DNA of 64,000 nt, taken from the NCBI RefSeq assembly GCF_008634025.1, contig NZ_PDCM01000002.1, positions 3,745,001-3,809,000 on the forward strand, given 5' to 3'. This DNA comes from Streptomyces albofaciens JCM 4342. Its GTDB lineage: Bacteria; Actinomycetota; Actinomycetes; Streptomycetales; Streptomycetaceae. Below, piece by piece: positions 35,469-42,951 of the stretch. Every line of letters begins with the position of its first letter. The first letter of the stretch is position 1. The notes under the pieces were generated by a model that saw nothing but the letters and a program-made list of their open reading frames with translations, made no database searches and was not told the DNA's origin. The position numbers were made by a program, and so were the translations under genes.

Positions 35469-35508
35469 GGAATCGCCCCGTCCGCTTCGCGGTGGACGGG
35501 GCGATTCC
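35469..35508. terminator. Strong hairpin downstream of the thrC-like/carrier operon
   Basis: GGAATCGCCCCGTCC and GGACGGGGCGATTCC are perfect 15-bp arms around a 10-nt loop. On the minus strand the tail reads GTGTTGTTAAAGG, moderately U-rich. Confidence 0.75.
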
Positions 35509-35583
35509 GGCCGTCGGCCCCCGAAAGGGCCGGAAACGATCCTTACGATTTCCCGGCGCTGTTCCCGGTGCTCTGCCCGGCGC

Positions 35584-35862
35584 TCAGCAGCCGCCGGCCA
35601 CCGCCGGGATGATCGAGACGCCCGCGCCGTCCGGCGTCGGGGTCTCCAGGCCCTGCTCGAAGCGCACGTCGTCGTCGTTGACGTAGACGTTCACGAAGCG
35701 GCGCAGCTTGCCGGTGTCGTCCAGGACGCGTGCCGCGATGCCGGCGTGGTTCTTCTCCAGGTTCTGGATGACCTCGGAGAGGGTCGCCCCTTCGGCGGGC
35801 ACCTCGGCCCGGCCGCCGGTGTAGGTGCGCAGGATGGTCGGGATGCGGACGTTGACGCTCAT
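35584..35862 (-). CDS. MoaD/ThiS/CysO-like sulfur carrier protein ending in Gly-Gly-Cys
   Basis: A beta-grasp protein of 92 aa: MSVNVRIPTILRTYTGGRAE, then GATLSEVIQNLEKNHAGIAARVLD, FVNVYVNDDDVRFEQGLETP and a C-terminus of IIPAVAGGC. The diglycine tail is the site where sulfur carriers are activated as thiocarboxylates. Here one Cys follows it and would have to be removed, for example by a JAMM protease such as Mec. It is 64 bp downstream of the thrC-like gene in the same SAM-riboswitch operon, so a role in homocysteine or methionine sulfur transfer is likely. CysO-type cysteine synthesis is the alternative. Confidence 0.9.
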   Translation of the reverse strand: MSVNVRIPTILRTYTGGRAEVPAEGATLSEVIQNLEKNHAGIAARVLDDTGKLRRFVNVYVNDDDVRFEQGLETPTPDGAGVSIIPAVAGGC

Positions 35863-35926
35863 GGTGTTCTGCCTTCCAGGTCGCGGGAGGAGTGGGCGGA
35901 GGGACGGGCGGACCGGGGTCCGGCGG

Positions 35927-37216
35927 TCAGCCCGCCAGGCCGGCCGCGCGGAACGCGTCCAGGCTCGGCCGGATGGTGGCCGTGGGCCCGGTGGTCGGCG
36001 CGACCGCGTCCAGCGTCTTGAGCCCGTCGCCGGTGTTCAGCACGACGGTGGTCAGCGCCGGGTCGAGCAGGCCGTTCTCGATCAGCTTCTTGGTGACGCC
36101 CACGGTCACACCGCCGGCGGTCTCCGCGAAGATGCCCTCCGTACGGGCCAGCAGCTTGATCGCGTCCACCACCTGCGCGTCGTTGACGTCCTCGACCGCG
36201 CCGCCCGTACGCCGGGCGATGTCGAGCACGTACGGGCCGTCGGCCGGGTTGCCGATGGCCAGCGACTTGGCGATGGTGTCCGGCTTCTGCGGCCGTACGA
36301 CGTCGTGACCGGCCTTGAAGGCGGTCGAGACCGGCGAGCAGCCCTCGGCCTGGGCACCGAAGATCTTGTACGGCCGGTCCTCGACCAGTCCGAGCGCGAT
36401 CAGCTCCTTCAGACCCTTGTCGATCTTCGTGAGCTGGGAGCCCGACGCGATCGGGATGACGATCTGGTCCGGCAGCCGCCAGCCGAGCTGCTCGCAGATC
36501 TCGTACGCGAGGGTCTTGGAGCCCTCGCCGTAGTACGGGCGCAGATTGACGTTGACGAAACCCCAGCCCTCGCCGAGCGGGTCGCCGATCAGCTCGGAGC
36601 AGAAGCGGTTGACGTCGTCGTAGGTGCCCTCGATGCCGACCAGCTCGCCGCCGTAGACCGCGGCCATGACGACCTTGCCCGCCTCCAGGTCGTGCGGGAT
36701 GAAGACGCAGGAGCGGAAGCCGGCGCGGGCCGCCGCGGCGCCCACCGCGCCGGCCAGGTTGCCGGTGGAGGAGCAGGACAGGGTGGTGAAGCCGAAGGCG
36801 CGGGCGGCCTCGACGGCGATGGCGACGACGCGGTCCTTGAAGGAGTGCGTCGGGTTGCCGGAGTCGTCCTTGACGTACAGGCCGCCGGTGACGCCCAGCT
36901 CACGGGCCAGGTTGTCGGCCTTGACGAGCTTGGTCAGGCCCGGGTTCAGGTTGGGCTTGTCCGCCACGTCGGCCGGGACGGGCAGCAGCGGCGCGTACCG
37001 CCAGATGCTGTTCGGGCCCGCCTCGATGCGCTGGCGCAGGCCCTCGGGGTCGCCGGCCGGCAGGTCGTACGCCACCTCCAGCGGACCGAAGCAGGCCGCG
37101 CAGGCGAAGATCGGGCCGAGGTCGAAGCGCTCGCCGCACTCGCGGCAGGACAGCGCGGCGGCGGGGCCCAGGGAAACAGTGGGGCGGGTGGTGCTTTCAG
37201 CAGACTGCACAGCCAT
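35927..37216 (-). CDS. Threonine synthase-like PLP enzyme under a SAM riboswitch (possible homocysteine synthase)
   Basis: This fold-type II PLP enzyme has 429 aa. An N-terminal zinc ribbon has CRECGERFDLGPIFACAACFGP (about residues 25-46). The PLP lysine is in NPTHSFKDRV (about 120), with the phosphate-binding SCSSTGNLAGAV (about 141). It is annotated threonine synthase by homology, acting on O-phosphohomoserine. Three facts suggest another product: the leader is a SAM-I riboswitch, the next gene is a sulfur carrier, and no hom or thrB is nearby. Using the same substrate with carrier-bound thiocarboxylate would give homocysteine. The ATG at 37216 follows AAAGGG at 10 nt. Confidence 0.88.
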   Translation of the reverse strand: MAVQSAESTTRPTVSLGPAAALSCRECGERFDLGPIFACAACFGPLEVAYDLPAGDPEGLRQRIEAGPNSIWRYAPLLPVPADVADKPNLNPGLTKLVKADNLARELGVTGGLYVKDDSGNPTHSFKDRVVAIAVEAARAFGFTTLSCSSTGNLAGAVGAAAARAGFRSCVFIPHDLEAGKVVMAAVYGGELVGIEGTYDDVNRFCSELIGDPLGEGWGFVNVNLRPYYGEGSKTLAYEICEQLGWRLPDQIVIPIASGSQLTKIDKGLKELIALGLVEDRPYKIFGAQAEGCSPVSTAFKAGHDVVRPQKPDTIAKSLAIGNPADGPYVLDIARRTGGAVEDVNDAQVVDAIKLLARTEGIFAETAGGVTVGVTKKLIENGLLDPALTTVVLNTGDGLKTLDAVAPTTGPTATIRPSLDAFRAAGLAG

Positions 37217-37233
37217 GGAGGCGAGGCCCTTTC

Positions 37234-37393
37234 TCCTCATCTTCCTCGCGGCGCATCTCGCCACGAGACGGAATTGGCACCTTCCCTAGCCGGGAGCCTC
37301 GCGGGCCGCGTGCGATGCCGCGGCGACGGAGACCGGCTGGAGGGTTGCCGGGGCTTCAACGGGCCGTATCCCTCTGCCCCTCTGGATGAGCGG
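37234..37393 (-). ncRNA. SAM-I (S-box) riboswitch
   Basis: Read on the minus strand, the leader has every conserved block of SAM-I: CTCATCCAGAGGGGCAGAGG, GGCCCGTTGAAGCCCCGGCAACC, then a variable P3 arm, AAGGTGCCAATTCC, a P4 hairpin TCTCGTGGCGAGA and the closing GAGGAAGATGAGG. P1 pairs CTCATC (37390-37385) with GATGAG (37241-37236). The closing strand ends only a few bases before the AAAGGG ribosome site and about 20 nt before the ATG. No U-tailed terminator is visible, so control is probably translational. Confidence 0.93.
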
Positions 37394-37555
37394 TATGGCG
37401 CTGGGCCGGAGCCCAGGCGTTTGTCGCGCCGACCCCGGCATGCCCGGGACGATCGCGTTGTTCAAGACTGTAGCCGAAGGGCCGGGCGGTCGAGACAGTC
37501 GTCCGCACCGCGAGATGGATCACACCGTGGTCCCGGGAACGAAGGAGACGCGCAG

Positions 37556-38503
37556 GTGCTGCAAGAGGTGGAGCGCTGGCTGGGCAGCCGGTCCTGGTCG
37601 GCCGCCGACCGCCCGCTCGACCGGCTGCTGGCCGCCAGGCGCGAGACGGGGCAGACGGTCTCCGTCGTGCTGCCGGCGCTCGACGAGGAGGCGACGGTCG
37701 GCGCGATCGTCGAGACGATCCGCACGGAACTGATGACACCGTCGGTGCCGCTCGTCGACGAGCTGGTGGTGCTGGACTCCGGGTCCACGGACGGCACGGC
37801 CAAGGTCGCGGCCGAGGCGGGCGCGCGGGTGGTCCACCGGGACGAGGTGCTGCCGCGGCTGCCCGCGCTGCCCGGCAAGGGCGAGGTGCTGTGGCGCTCC
37901 CTGCTGGCCACCCGCGGTGACATCGTCTGCTTCATCGACGCCGACCTGCGCGAGTTCTCCGCCACGTTCGTCTCCGGGATCGTCGGCCCGCTGCTGACCG
38001 ACCCGGGCGTGCAGTTCGTCAAGGGCATGTACGACCGTCCGCTGGGCGAGGCGGCCGGACAGGGCGGCCGGGTCACCGAGCTGGTCGCCCGCCCGCTGCT
38101 GAACCTGCACTGGCCGCAGCTGGCCGGGTTCGTGCAGCCGCTGGGCGGGGAGTACGCGGCCCGCAGGTCCCTGCTGGAGCGGCTGCCGTTCCCGGTGGGG
38201 TACGGCGTGGAGCTGGGCCTGCTGGTCGACGCGCTGCACACGGCCGGGCTGGACGCGCTGGGCCAGGTGGACATCGGCGTACGCAAGCACCGCCACCAGG
38301 GCGGTCAGGCGCTCGGCCGGATGGCCGCGGCGATCTACCGCACCGCGCAGCTGCGGCTGGCGCGCGGCCATCTGGTGCGCCCGCGGCTGACCCAGTTCGA
38401 GCGCGGCGAGGCCGGTTTCGTACCGCGCACCTGGGACGTGGACACCGAGGAGCGGCCGCCGATGGCGGAGATCCCGGAGTACGCGGAGCGGCGCGCGGCC
38501 TGA
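37556..38503 (+). CDS. gpgS: Glucosyl-3-phosphoglycerate synthase (GT81)
   Basis: A GT-A glycosyltransferase of 315 aa, transferring glucose from a nucleotide sugar to 3-phosphoglycerate. The nucleotide site is VSVVLPALDEEATVGAIVETI (about residues 40-60), then LVVLDSGSTDGT (about 78), LPALPGKGEVLWRSL and the DxD motif CFIDADLREF (about 127-133). GGEYAARRSLLERLPFPVGYGVELGLLVDA is acceptor-site sequence of this family. The GTG at 37556 has AAGGAG eight bases upstream. It heads a plus-strand pair with otsA, consistent with compatible-solute metabolism. Confidence 0.9.
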   Translation: MLQEVERWLGSRSWSAADRPLDRLLAARRETGQTVSVVLPALDEEATVGAIVETIRTELMTPSVPLVDELVVLDSGSTDGTAKVAAEAGARVVHRDEVLPRLPALPGKGEVLWRSLLATRGDIVCFIDADLREFSATFVSGIVGPLLTDPGVQFVKGMYDRPLGEAAGQGGRVTELVARPLLNLHWPQLAGFVQPLGGEYAARRSLLERLPFPVGYGVELGLLVDALHTAGLDALGQVDIGVRKHRHQGGQALGRMAAAIYRTAQLRLARGHLVRPRLTQFERGEAGFVPRTWDVDTEERPPMAEIPEYAERRAA

Positions 38504-38609
38504 GGCGGGGCCCCGCCCCGGAGGCGCGGCGCCGGGTCCCGCGTAAACCGTGACGTTCCCCCTCCGCTCCGCACGTTTGAGCGGATCGGCGGCGGGCTAG
38601 TCTCGCAGC

Positions 38610-40070
38610 ATGGTCTCCGAGCGTTCTGGTGCCCAGGTTCTCGTCGCGTCCAACCGCGGCCCGGTGTCGTACACGAAGGGGGACGACGGCGCGCTCACCG
38701 CCAAACGGGGCGGTGGCGGGCTGGTCTCCGGCCTCTCCGCCATCGGGTCCGACGCCGGGGCGGTGTGGGTGTGCGCCGCCCTCGGGGACGGCGACCGCGA
38801 GGCGGCCCGGCGCAGCGGCGGCCACCTGGACACCGCCGACACGGGCGGCCAGCACGTACGCATGCTGGACATCCCCGCCGAGGTCTTCACCGACGCCTAC
38901 AACGGCATCGCCAACTCGGTGCTCTGGTTCGTCCACCACATGCTCTACCAGACGCCCCTGGAGCCCTCCTTCGACGAGGCGTTCCGCGCGCAGTGGGCGT
39001 CGTACGAGGCGTACAACGCGGCCTTCGCGGACGCGCTCGCCGACGAGGCCGCGCCCGGCGCCGTGGTGCTGGTGCAGGACTACCACCTCACGCTGGTGCC
39101 GGGCCTGCTCCGGGCCCGCCGCCCCGACCTGCGCATCGGGCACTTCTCGCACACGCCGTGGGCGCCCGCCGACTACTTCCGCATGCTGCCGGACGACGTG
39201 GCCGAGGCGGTGCTGCGCGGGATGCTGGGCGGCGACCGGGCGGCGTTCCTGACCCGGCGCTGGGCCGAGGCGTTCGCGGACTGCTGCGCGGCGGTGCTGG
39301 GCGCCGGGGTGGCGCGCGACGCGGACGGGGAGCTGAGCGTCACGCACGAGGGCCGGACGACCCGGCTGGGCGTGCACGGCCTGGGCGCGGACGCGGAGTT
39401 CCTGCGGGAGCGGGCGCACCGGCCGGACGTGGACGAACGGCTGGCGGCGCTGCGCGAGCAGATCGGCGGCGAGGACCGCAAGACGATCGTGCGGGTGGAC
39501 CGTACGGAGCTGTCGAAGAACATCGTGCGCGGGCTGCGCGCGTACCGGGCGCTGCTGGCCGGCCACCCGGAGTGGCGCGAACGGGTCGTGCACATAGCGT
39601 TCGCCTACCCCTCCCGGCAGGACCTGGAGGTCTACCGCGCGTACACGGACGAGGTCGGGCGGCTGGCCGAGGAGATCAACGCCGAGTACGGCACCCCGGG
39701 CTGGCAGCCGGTCGTGCTGCACGTGAAGGACGACTTCGCGCGGTCGCTGGCCGCCTACCGGCTCGCCGACGTGGCGCTGGTCAACCCGATCAGGGACGGC
39801 ATGAACCTGGTCGCCAAGGAGGTCCCGGTGATCTCGGAGCGGGGCTGCGCGCTGGTGCTGTCCCGGGAGGCCGGGGCGTACGCGGAGCTGGGCGACGACG
39901 CGTTCTGCGTCAATCCGTACGACATCACGGGCACCGCCCGCGCCCTGCACGAGGCGCTGTCCCTGGAGGACGGCGAGCGGGCCGAGCGCACGAAGCGGCT
40001 GGCCGCGGCGGCCACCGCGCTGCCGCCGGACCGCTGGTTCCTCCAGCAGTTGCAGGCGCTGGAGCGGTAG
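38610..40070 (+). CDS. otsA: Trehalose-6-phosphate synthase OtsA
   Basis: A GT20 glycosyltransferase of 486 aa, making trehalose-6-phosphate from a nucleotide glucose and glucose-6-phosphate. Signatures are VASNRGPVSY (about residue 12), NGIANSVLWFVHHMLY (about 98), VQDYHLTLVPGLLR (about 153), HFSHTPWAP, RTELSKNIVRGLRAYRALL (about 299) and NPIRDGMNLVAKE (about 391). The ATG at 38610 is the family start. It converges on otsB with 33 bp between stops. Confidence 0.95.
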   Translation: MVSERSGAQVLVASNRGPVSYTKGDDGALTAKRGGGGLVSGLSAIGSDAGAVWVCAALGDGDREAARRSGGHLDTADTGGQHVRMLDIPAEVFTDAYNGIANSVLWFVHHMLYQTPLEPSFDEAFRAQWASYEAYNAAFADALADEAAPGAVVLVQDYHLTLVPGLLRARRPDLRIGHFSHTPWAPADYFRMLPDDVAEAVLRGMLGGDRAAFLTRRWAEAFADCCAAVLGAGVARDADGELSVTHEGRTTRLGVHGLGADAEFLRERAHRPDVDERLAALREQIGGEDRKTIVRVDRTELSKNIVRGLRAYRALLAGHPEWRERVVHIAFAYPSRQDLEVYRAYTDEVGRLAEEINAEYGTPGWQPVVLHVKDDFARSLAAYRLADVALVNPIRDGMNLVAKEVPVISERGCALVLSREAGAYAELGDDAFCVNPYDITGTARALHEALSLEDGERAERTKRLAAAATALPPDRWFLQQLQALER

Positions 40071-40103
40071 CGGCCGGTCTTCCCGGCGGGGGCCGCCTCC
40101 CGT

Positions 40104-40961
40104 TCAGGCGGGCGGCGCCCCGAGCCGGTCCGCGAGGGCGTGCAGCAGGGCGACCACGCCGGGCGGGCCGTCGACCACGAGGTCGGCCCGGCCCGCCAGC
40201 TCGGCGACCTCCGCGCTGCCGCTGCACACCAGCACCCCGGCCAGGCCGTCCGACCGCAGCTTGTCCACCGCGGAGTAGGCGGCGAGATCGCCGAGGTCGT
40301 CACCGCCGTAGAGGACGGTGGTGGCGCCGGTCTCGTGTACGTGGTCGGCCAGGGCGACGCCCTTGTCCATGCCGGGCGGGCGCAGTTCCAGGACGTAGCG
40401 GCCCGGTTCGACGATCAGGCCGTGCCGCTCGGCGAGCGCGTACAGGGGCTCGCGCAGCAGCTCGAAGGCGGCCTGCGGGTCCGCGGCGCGGCGGGTGTGG
40501 ACGGCGATGGCGCGGCCCTTGTCCTCCACCCACGAGGCGTGCCAGGCGCCCAGTCCGTCCAGCACGCCGGGGAGTTCGGCCTGGACGGCGGCGACGCCGG
40601 GCGGCGGGGCGGGGGCCTGGACCGTGCCCGTGGCCGCGTCCCAGCGCTCGGCGCCGTAACCGCCGAGGACCACCAGCCGCTCCAGGCCCGGCGCGTCCGC
40701 GAAGCCGCCGAGGCGGACCGCGACGCCGGCCGGGCGGCCGGTGATGACCACCAGCGAGCCCAGCAGCGGCGCCAGGCGGGTCAGCGCCGCCACGGCTCCG
40801 GGGTGGGCGCGGGCCTTTTCGGGGTCGGGCACGATACCGGCGAGTGTGCCGTCGAAGTCGAGCGCGAGCACGGCGCGGCCGGGACTGTCCAGCAGCGCGG
40901 CGAGACCGTCCCGGCCCGCTTCGGTGACCGGCGTCGGCAAGGTGTTCGGGGGGCTGCCCAT
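40104..40961 (-). CDS. otsB: Trehalose-6-phosphate phosphatase OtsB
   Basis: A HAD phosphatase of 285 aa. The nucleophile motif ALDFDGTLAGIV lies at about residues 32-43, LVVITGRPAGVAVRLG at about 67, and GVALADHVHETGATTVLYGGDDLGDLAAY with the acidic motif IV at about 207-235. It removes phosphate from trehalose-6-phosphate made by the convergent otsA product. The ATG at 40961 (MGSPPNTLPTPV) was preferred to the frame start at 41060. The tail-to-tail arrangement means the two enzymes are not co-transcribed. Confidence 0.93.
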   Translation of the reverse strand: MGSPPNTLPTPVTEAGRDGLAALLDSPGRAVLALDFDGTLAGIVPDPEKARAHPGAVAALTRLAPLLGSLVVITGRPAGVAVRLGGFADAPGLERLVVLGGYGAERWDAATGTVQAPAPPPGVAAVQAELPGVLDGLGAWHASWVEDKGRAIAVHTRRAADPQAAFELLREPLYALAERHGLIVEPGRYVLELRPPGMDKGVALADHVHETGATTVLYGGDDLGDLAAYSAVDKLRSDGLAGVLVCSGSAEVAELAGRADLVVDGPPGVVALLHALADRLGAPPA

Positions 40962-41062
40962 GGCGACGAGATTACCGGTCGGGCGCGGGCGCGTGCCGGG
41001 GGTACCGGCGCATCGGCGTTCCGTGCCGTCGCCGCCGGGCCGGGCGACCGGCTCCGCCACGC

Positions 41063-41332
41063 TCAGCGGCGGCTGCGCCGGGCCTCGCGGACGCGGCGCA
41101 GCCGGTTGACGGTGACCGGGTCGTGGGCGAGCGCCCGCGGATCGTCCAGCAGGGCGTTCAGCAGCTGGTAGTAGCGGGTCGGCGAGATGCCGAGCCGCTC
41201 GCGGATGACCCGCTCCTTGGCGCCCGGCCGGGGCCAGGAGCGGCGCTCGACACCGAGCACCGCCTCGTCCTGGGGGGACAGTGCTCCTATGTCACCGCCT
41301 CCGGTGCCGCCCCGGGTGCCGTCGCTCGTCAT
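41063..41332 (-). CDS. DUF3263 protein
   Basis: An 89-aa protein. A Gly/Thr-rich N-terminus leads to LSPQDEAVLGVERRSWPRPGAKERVIRERLGISPTRYYQLLNALLDDPRAL (about residues 18-68), which is the DUF3263 helix-turn-helix-like signature. It may bind DNA, but no target is known. The ATG at 41332 fits. The upstream part of the frame is leader. Confidence 0.88.
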   Translation of the reverse strand: MTSDGTRGGTGGGDIGALSPQDEAVLGVERRSWPRPGAKERVIRERLGISPTRYYQLLNALLDDPRALAHDPVTVNRLRRVREARRSRR

Positions 41333-41365
41333 CACCCGTCCACGATAAGGCCGCGGTACGACAAT

Positions 41366-41406
41366 CCCCGCCGCACGCCCGCCCACCAGGGCCGGGTGCG
41401 GCGGGG
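41366..41406 (-). terminator. Terminator of the sugar-binding lipoprotein gene
   Basis: CCCCGCCGCAC (41366-41376) and GTGCGGCGGGG (41396-41406) pair perfectly, 18 bp after the stop at 41424. The loop is 19 nt. Confidence 0.55.
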
Positions 41407-41423
41407 CCGGGCCGCGGGCCGGC

Positions 41424-42698
41424 TCACTGGCCCGCGTTGTCCGCCTCGTTCGCCGTGTTCTGGATGTCGCTGAGCACACCGGCCGGGTTGCCGTTGGCGC
41501 CCACCGCGGTGCCCATCTTGGCCTTGACGGTCTTGCTGACCAGCGGCCAGGAGGTCTTGTTCGCGGGGTAGAACTCGGCGCCGCCCAGCTGGCGCAGGAA
41601 GCTGTGCAGCTTGGCGTACTTGCTGTCGGCGAGCATCGCCTCGGAACCGGAGGTGGTGACGGGCAGCAGGCCGTACTCGCCGGAGAAGTCCATGACGTTC
41701 TTCTCGTTGTAGACGAAGTCGAGGAACTTGCCGACCTGGTCGCGGTGGCCGCCCTGCTTGAAGGCCGTCATCCAGTCGGCGACGCCCATGGTCGCCTTGG
41801 CCTTGCCGTCCACGCCCGGCAGGTCGACGGTGCCGTAGTCGATGCCCTTGGACTCGGCCTGCTTCATCAGGGTGGGGTGGCCGTTGAGCATGCCGACGTC
41901 ACCGGCCGCGAAGGCGTTGAAGGCGTCCTGGCGGTTGAGCTTGGCCGGGTCGCCGCCGGTCAGCCCCGGGCCGACCAGGTTCTTCTTCAGCCATTCGAAG
42001 GTCTTGACGTTCTGCGGCGAGTCGATCGTGTACTTGCCGATGCTGTCGGTGTAGCTGCCGCCGCCGCTGAGCATCCACATCAGCGTCTCGGCCTGCGTCT
42101 CCTCGGGGCCGAGCGGCAGCGCGTACGGCATCTTCACGCCCTTGGCCTTGAGCTTCGCGGCGTCCGCCGCGACGTCCGACCAGCTCTGCGGCGGGTCGGT
42201 GATGCCCGCCTCGGCGAAGAGCTTCTTGTTGTAGAAGAGGCGGCGGGTGCTGGCGCCGAAGGGCATGCCGTACTGGATGCGCTGATACTCCCCCGCCTCC
42301 GCGAGAGCGGGCACGAAGTCGGCGTGCACGGGTATGGAGAGCAGTTGGTCGGCGCTGTAGAGCTTGCCCTCGGCGGCGTAGTCCGCGTACGCGCCGATCT
42401 GTGCCATGTCCGGTGCCTTACCGGACTTGACCATGTCCTCGACCTTCTTGTCGACGTCCTTCCAGCTGTAGACCGAGACCTCGACCTTGATGTTCGGATT
42501 CTGCTTCTCGAAGTCCTTGACGAGCTTGTCCCAGTAGTGCTGGGAGGAGTTCGCCTGGGTGTCGCCGTAGTCCGCCGCGACGAGCTTGAGCGTGACGTCG
42601 CCGCCGTCCGCGCTGCTGCCGCAGGCGGACAGGGAGAGCGTCATGGCCGTGGTGAGTCCCGCTGCCGCCAGGCTCAAGTACCGCCGCTGCACTGCCAT
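41424..42698 (-). CDS. Sugar ABC transporter substrate-binding lipoprotein
   Basis: This is a family 1 extracellular solute-binding protein of 424 aa. A signal peptide ends in the lipobox LSLSAC (Cys at about residue 26). The mature domain has WDKLVKDFEKQNPNIKVEVSVYSWKDVDKKVEDMVKSGKAPDMAQIG and FNAFAAGDVGMLNGHPTLMKQAESKGI. There are no permease or ATPase genes beside it, so it is an orphan that probably works with a remote permease. It is divergent from nagK, and two dre-like sites lie between them, which points to an amino-sugar ligand. Confidence 0.9.
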   Translation of the reverse strand: MAVQRRYLSLAAAGLTTAMTLSLSACGSSADGGDVTLKLVAADYGDTQANSSQHYWDKLVKDFEKQNPNIKVEVSVYSWKDVDKKVEDMVKSGKAPDMAQIGAYADYAAEGKLYSADQLLSIPVHADFVPALAEAGEYQRIQYGMPFGASTRRLFYNKKLFAEAGITDPPQSWSDVAADAAKLKAKGVKMPYALPLGPEETQAETLMWMLSGGGSYTDSIGKYTIDSPQNVKTFEWLKKNLVGPGLTGGDPAKLNRQDAFNAFAAGDVGMLNGHPTLMKQAESKGIDYGTVDLPGVDGKAKATMGVADWMTAFKQGGHRDQVGKFLDFVYNEKNVMDFSGEYGLLPVTTSGSEAMLADSKYAKLHSFLRQLGGAEFYPANKTSWPLVSKTVKAKMGTAVGANGNPAGVLSDIQNTANEADNAGQ

Positions 42699-42803
42699 TA
42701 CCGCCTTTTGTCCCGAATGTTCCGTGCTTGCCGGGGATACCCCGTGGCTTCAGGGGTTCGCCCTCAACCGGCATGAACGCCGAGTCTCCCCCGTTTACCC
42801 ACA

Positions 42804-42819
42804 CAAGGTCTACACCACC
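42804..42819. promoter_or_regulatory. dre-like site, lipoprotein-proximal
   Basis: CAAGGTCTACACCACC keeps the GGTCTA and ACCAC cores of the DasR consensus (11 of 16). It is 106 bp upstream of the lipoprotein start. Confidence 0.4.
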
Positions 42820-42908
42820 CCTCATATCGCTTGCGCATCGGCTGTCACACACGCAGGTCACACCGGTTTGATCAGCACAGTTGCCGGCGGAACCGGACCA
42901 TCCCCGCG

Positions 42909-42924
42909 AGTGGACTAGACCTTT
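42909..42924. promoter_or_regulatory. dre site upstream of nagK
   Basis: AGTGGACTAGACCTTT matches ASTGGTCTAGACCACT at 13 of 16 positions and ends 27 bp before the nagK GTG. DasR control of nagKA is known in Streptomyces coelicolor. Confidence 0.7.
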
Positions 42925-42951
42925 CACGGCGGATCGCGCCAGACTGGTCCC

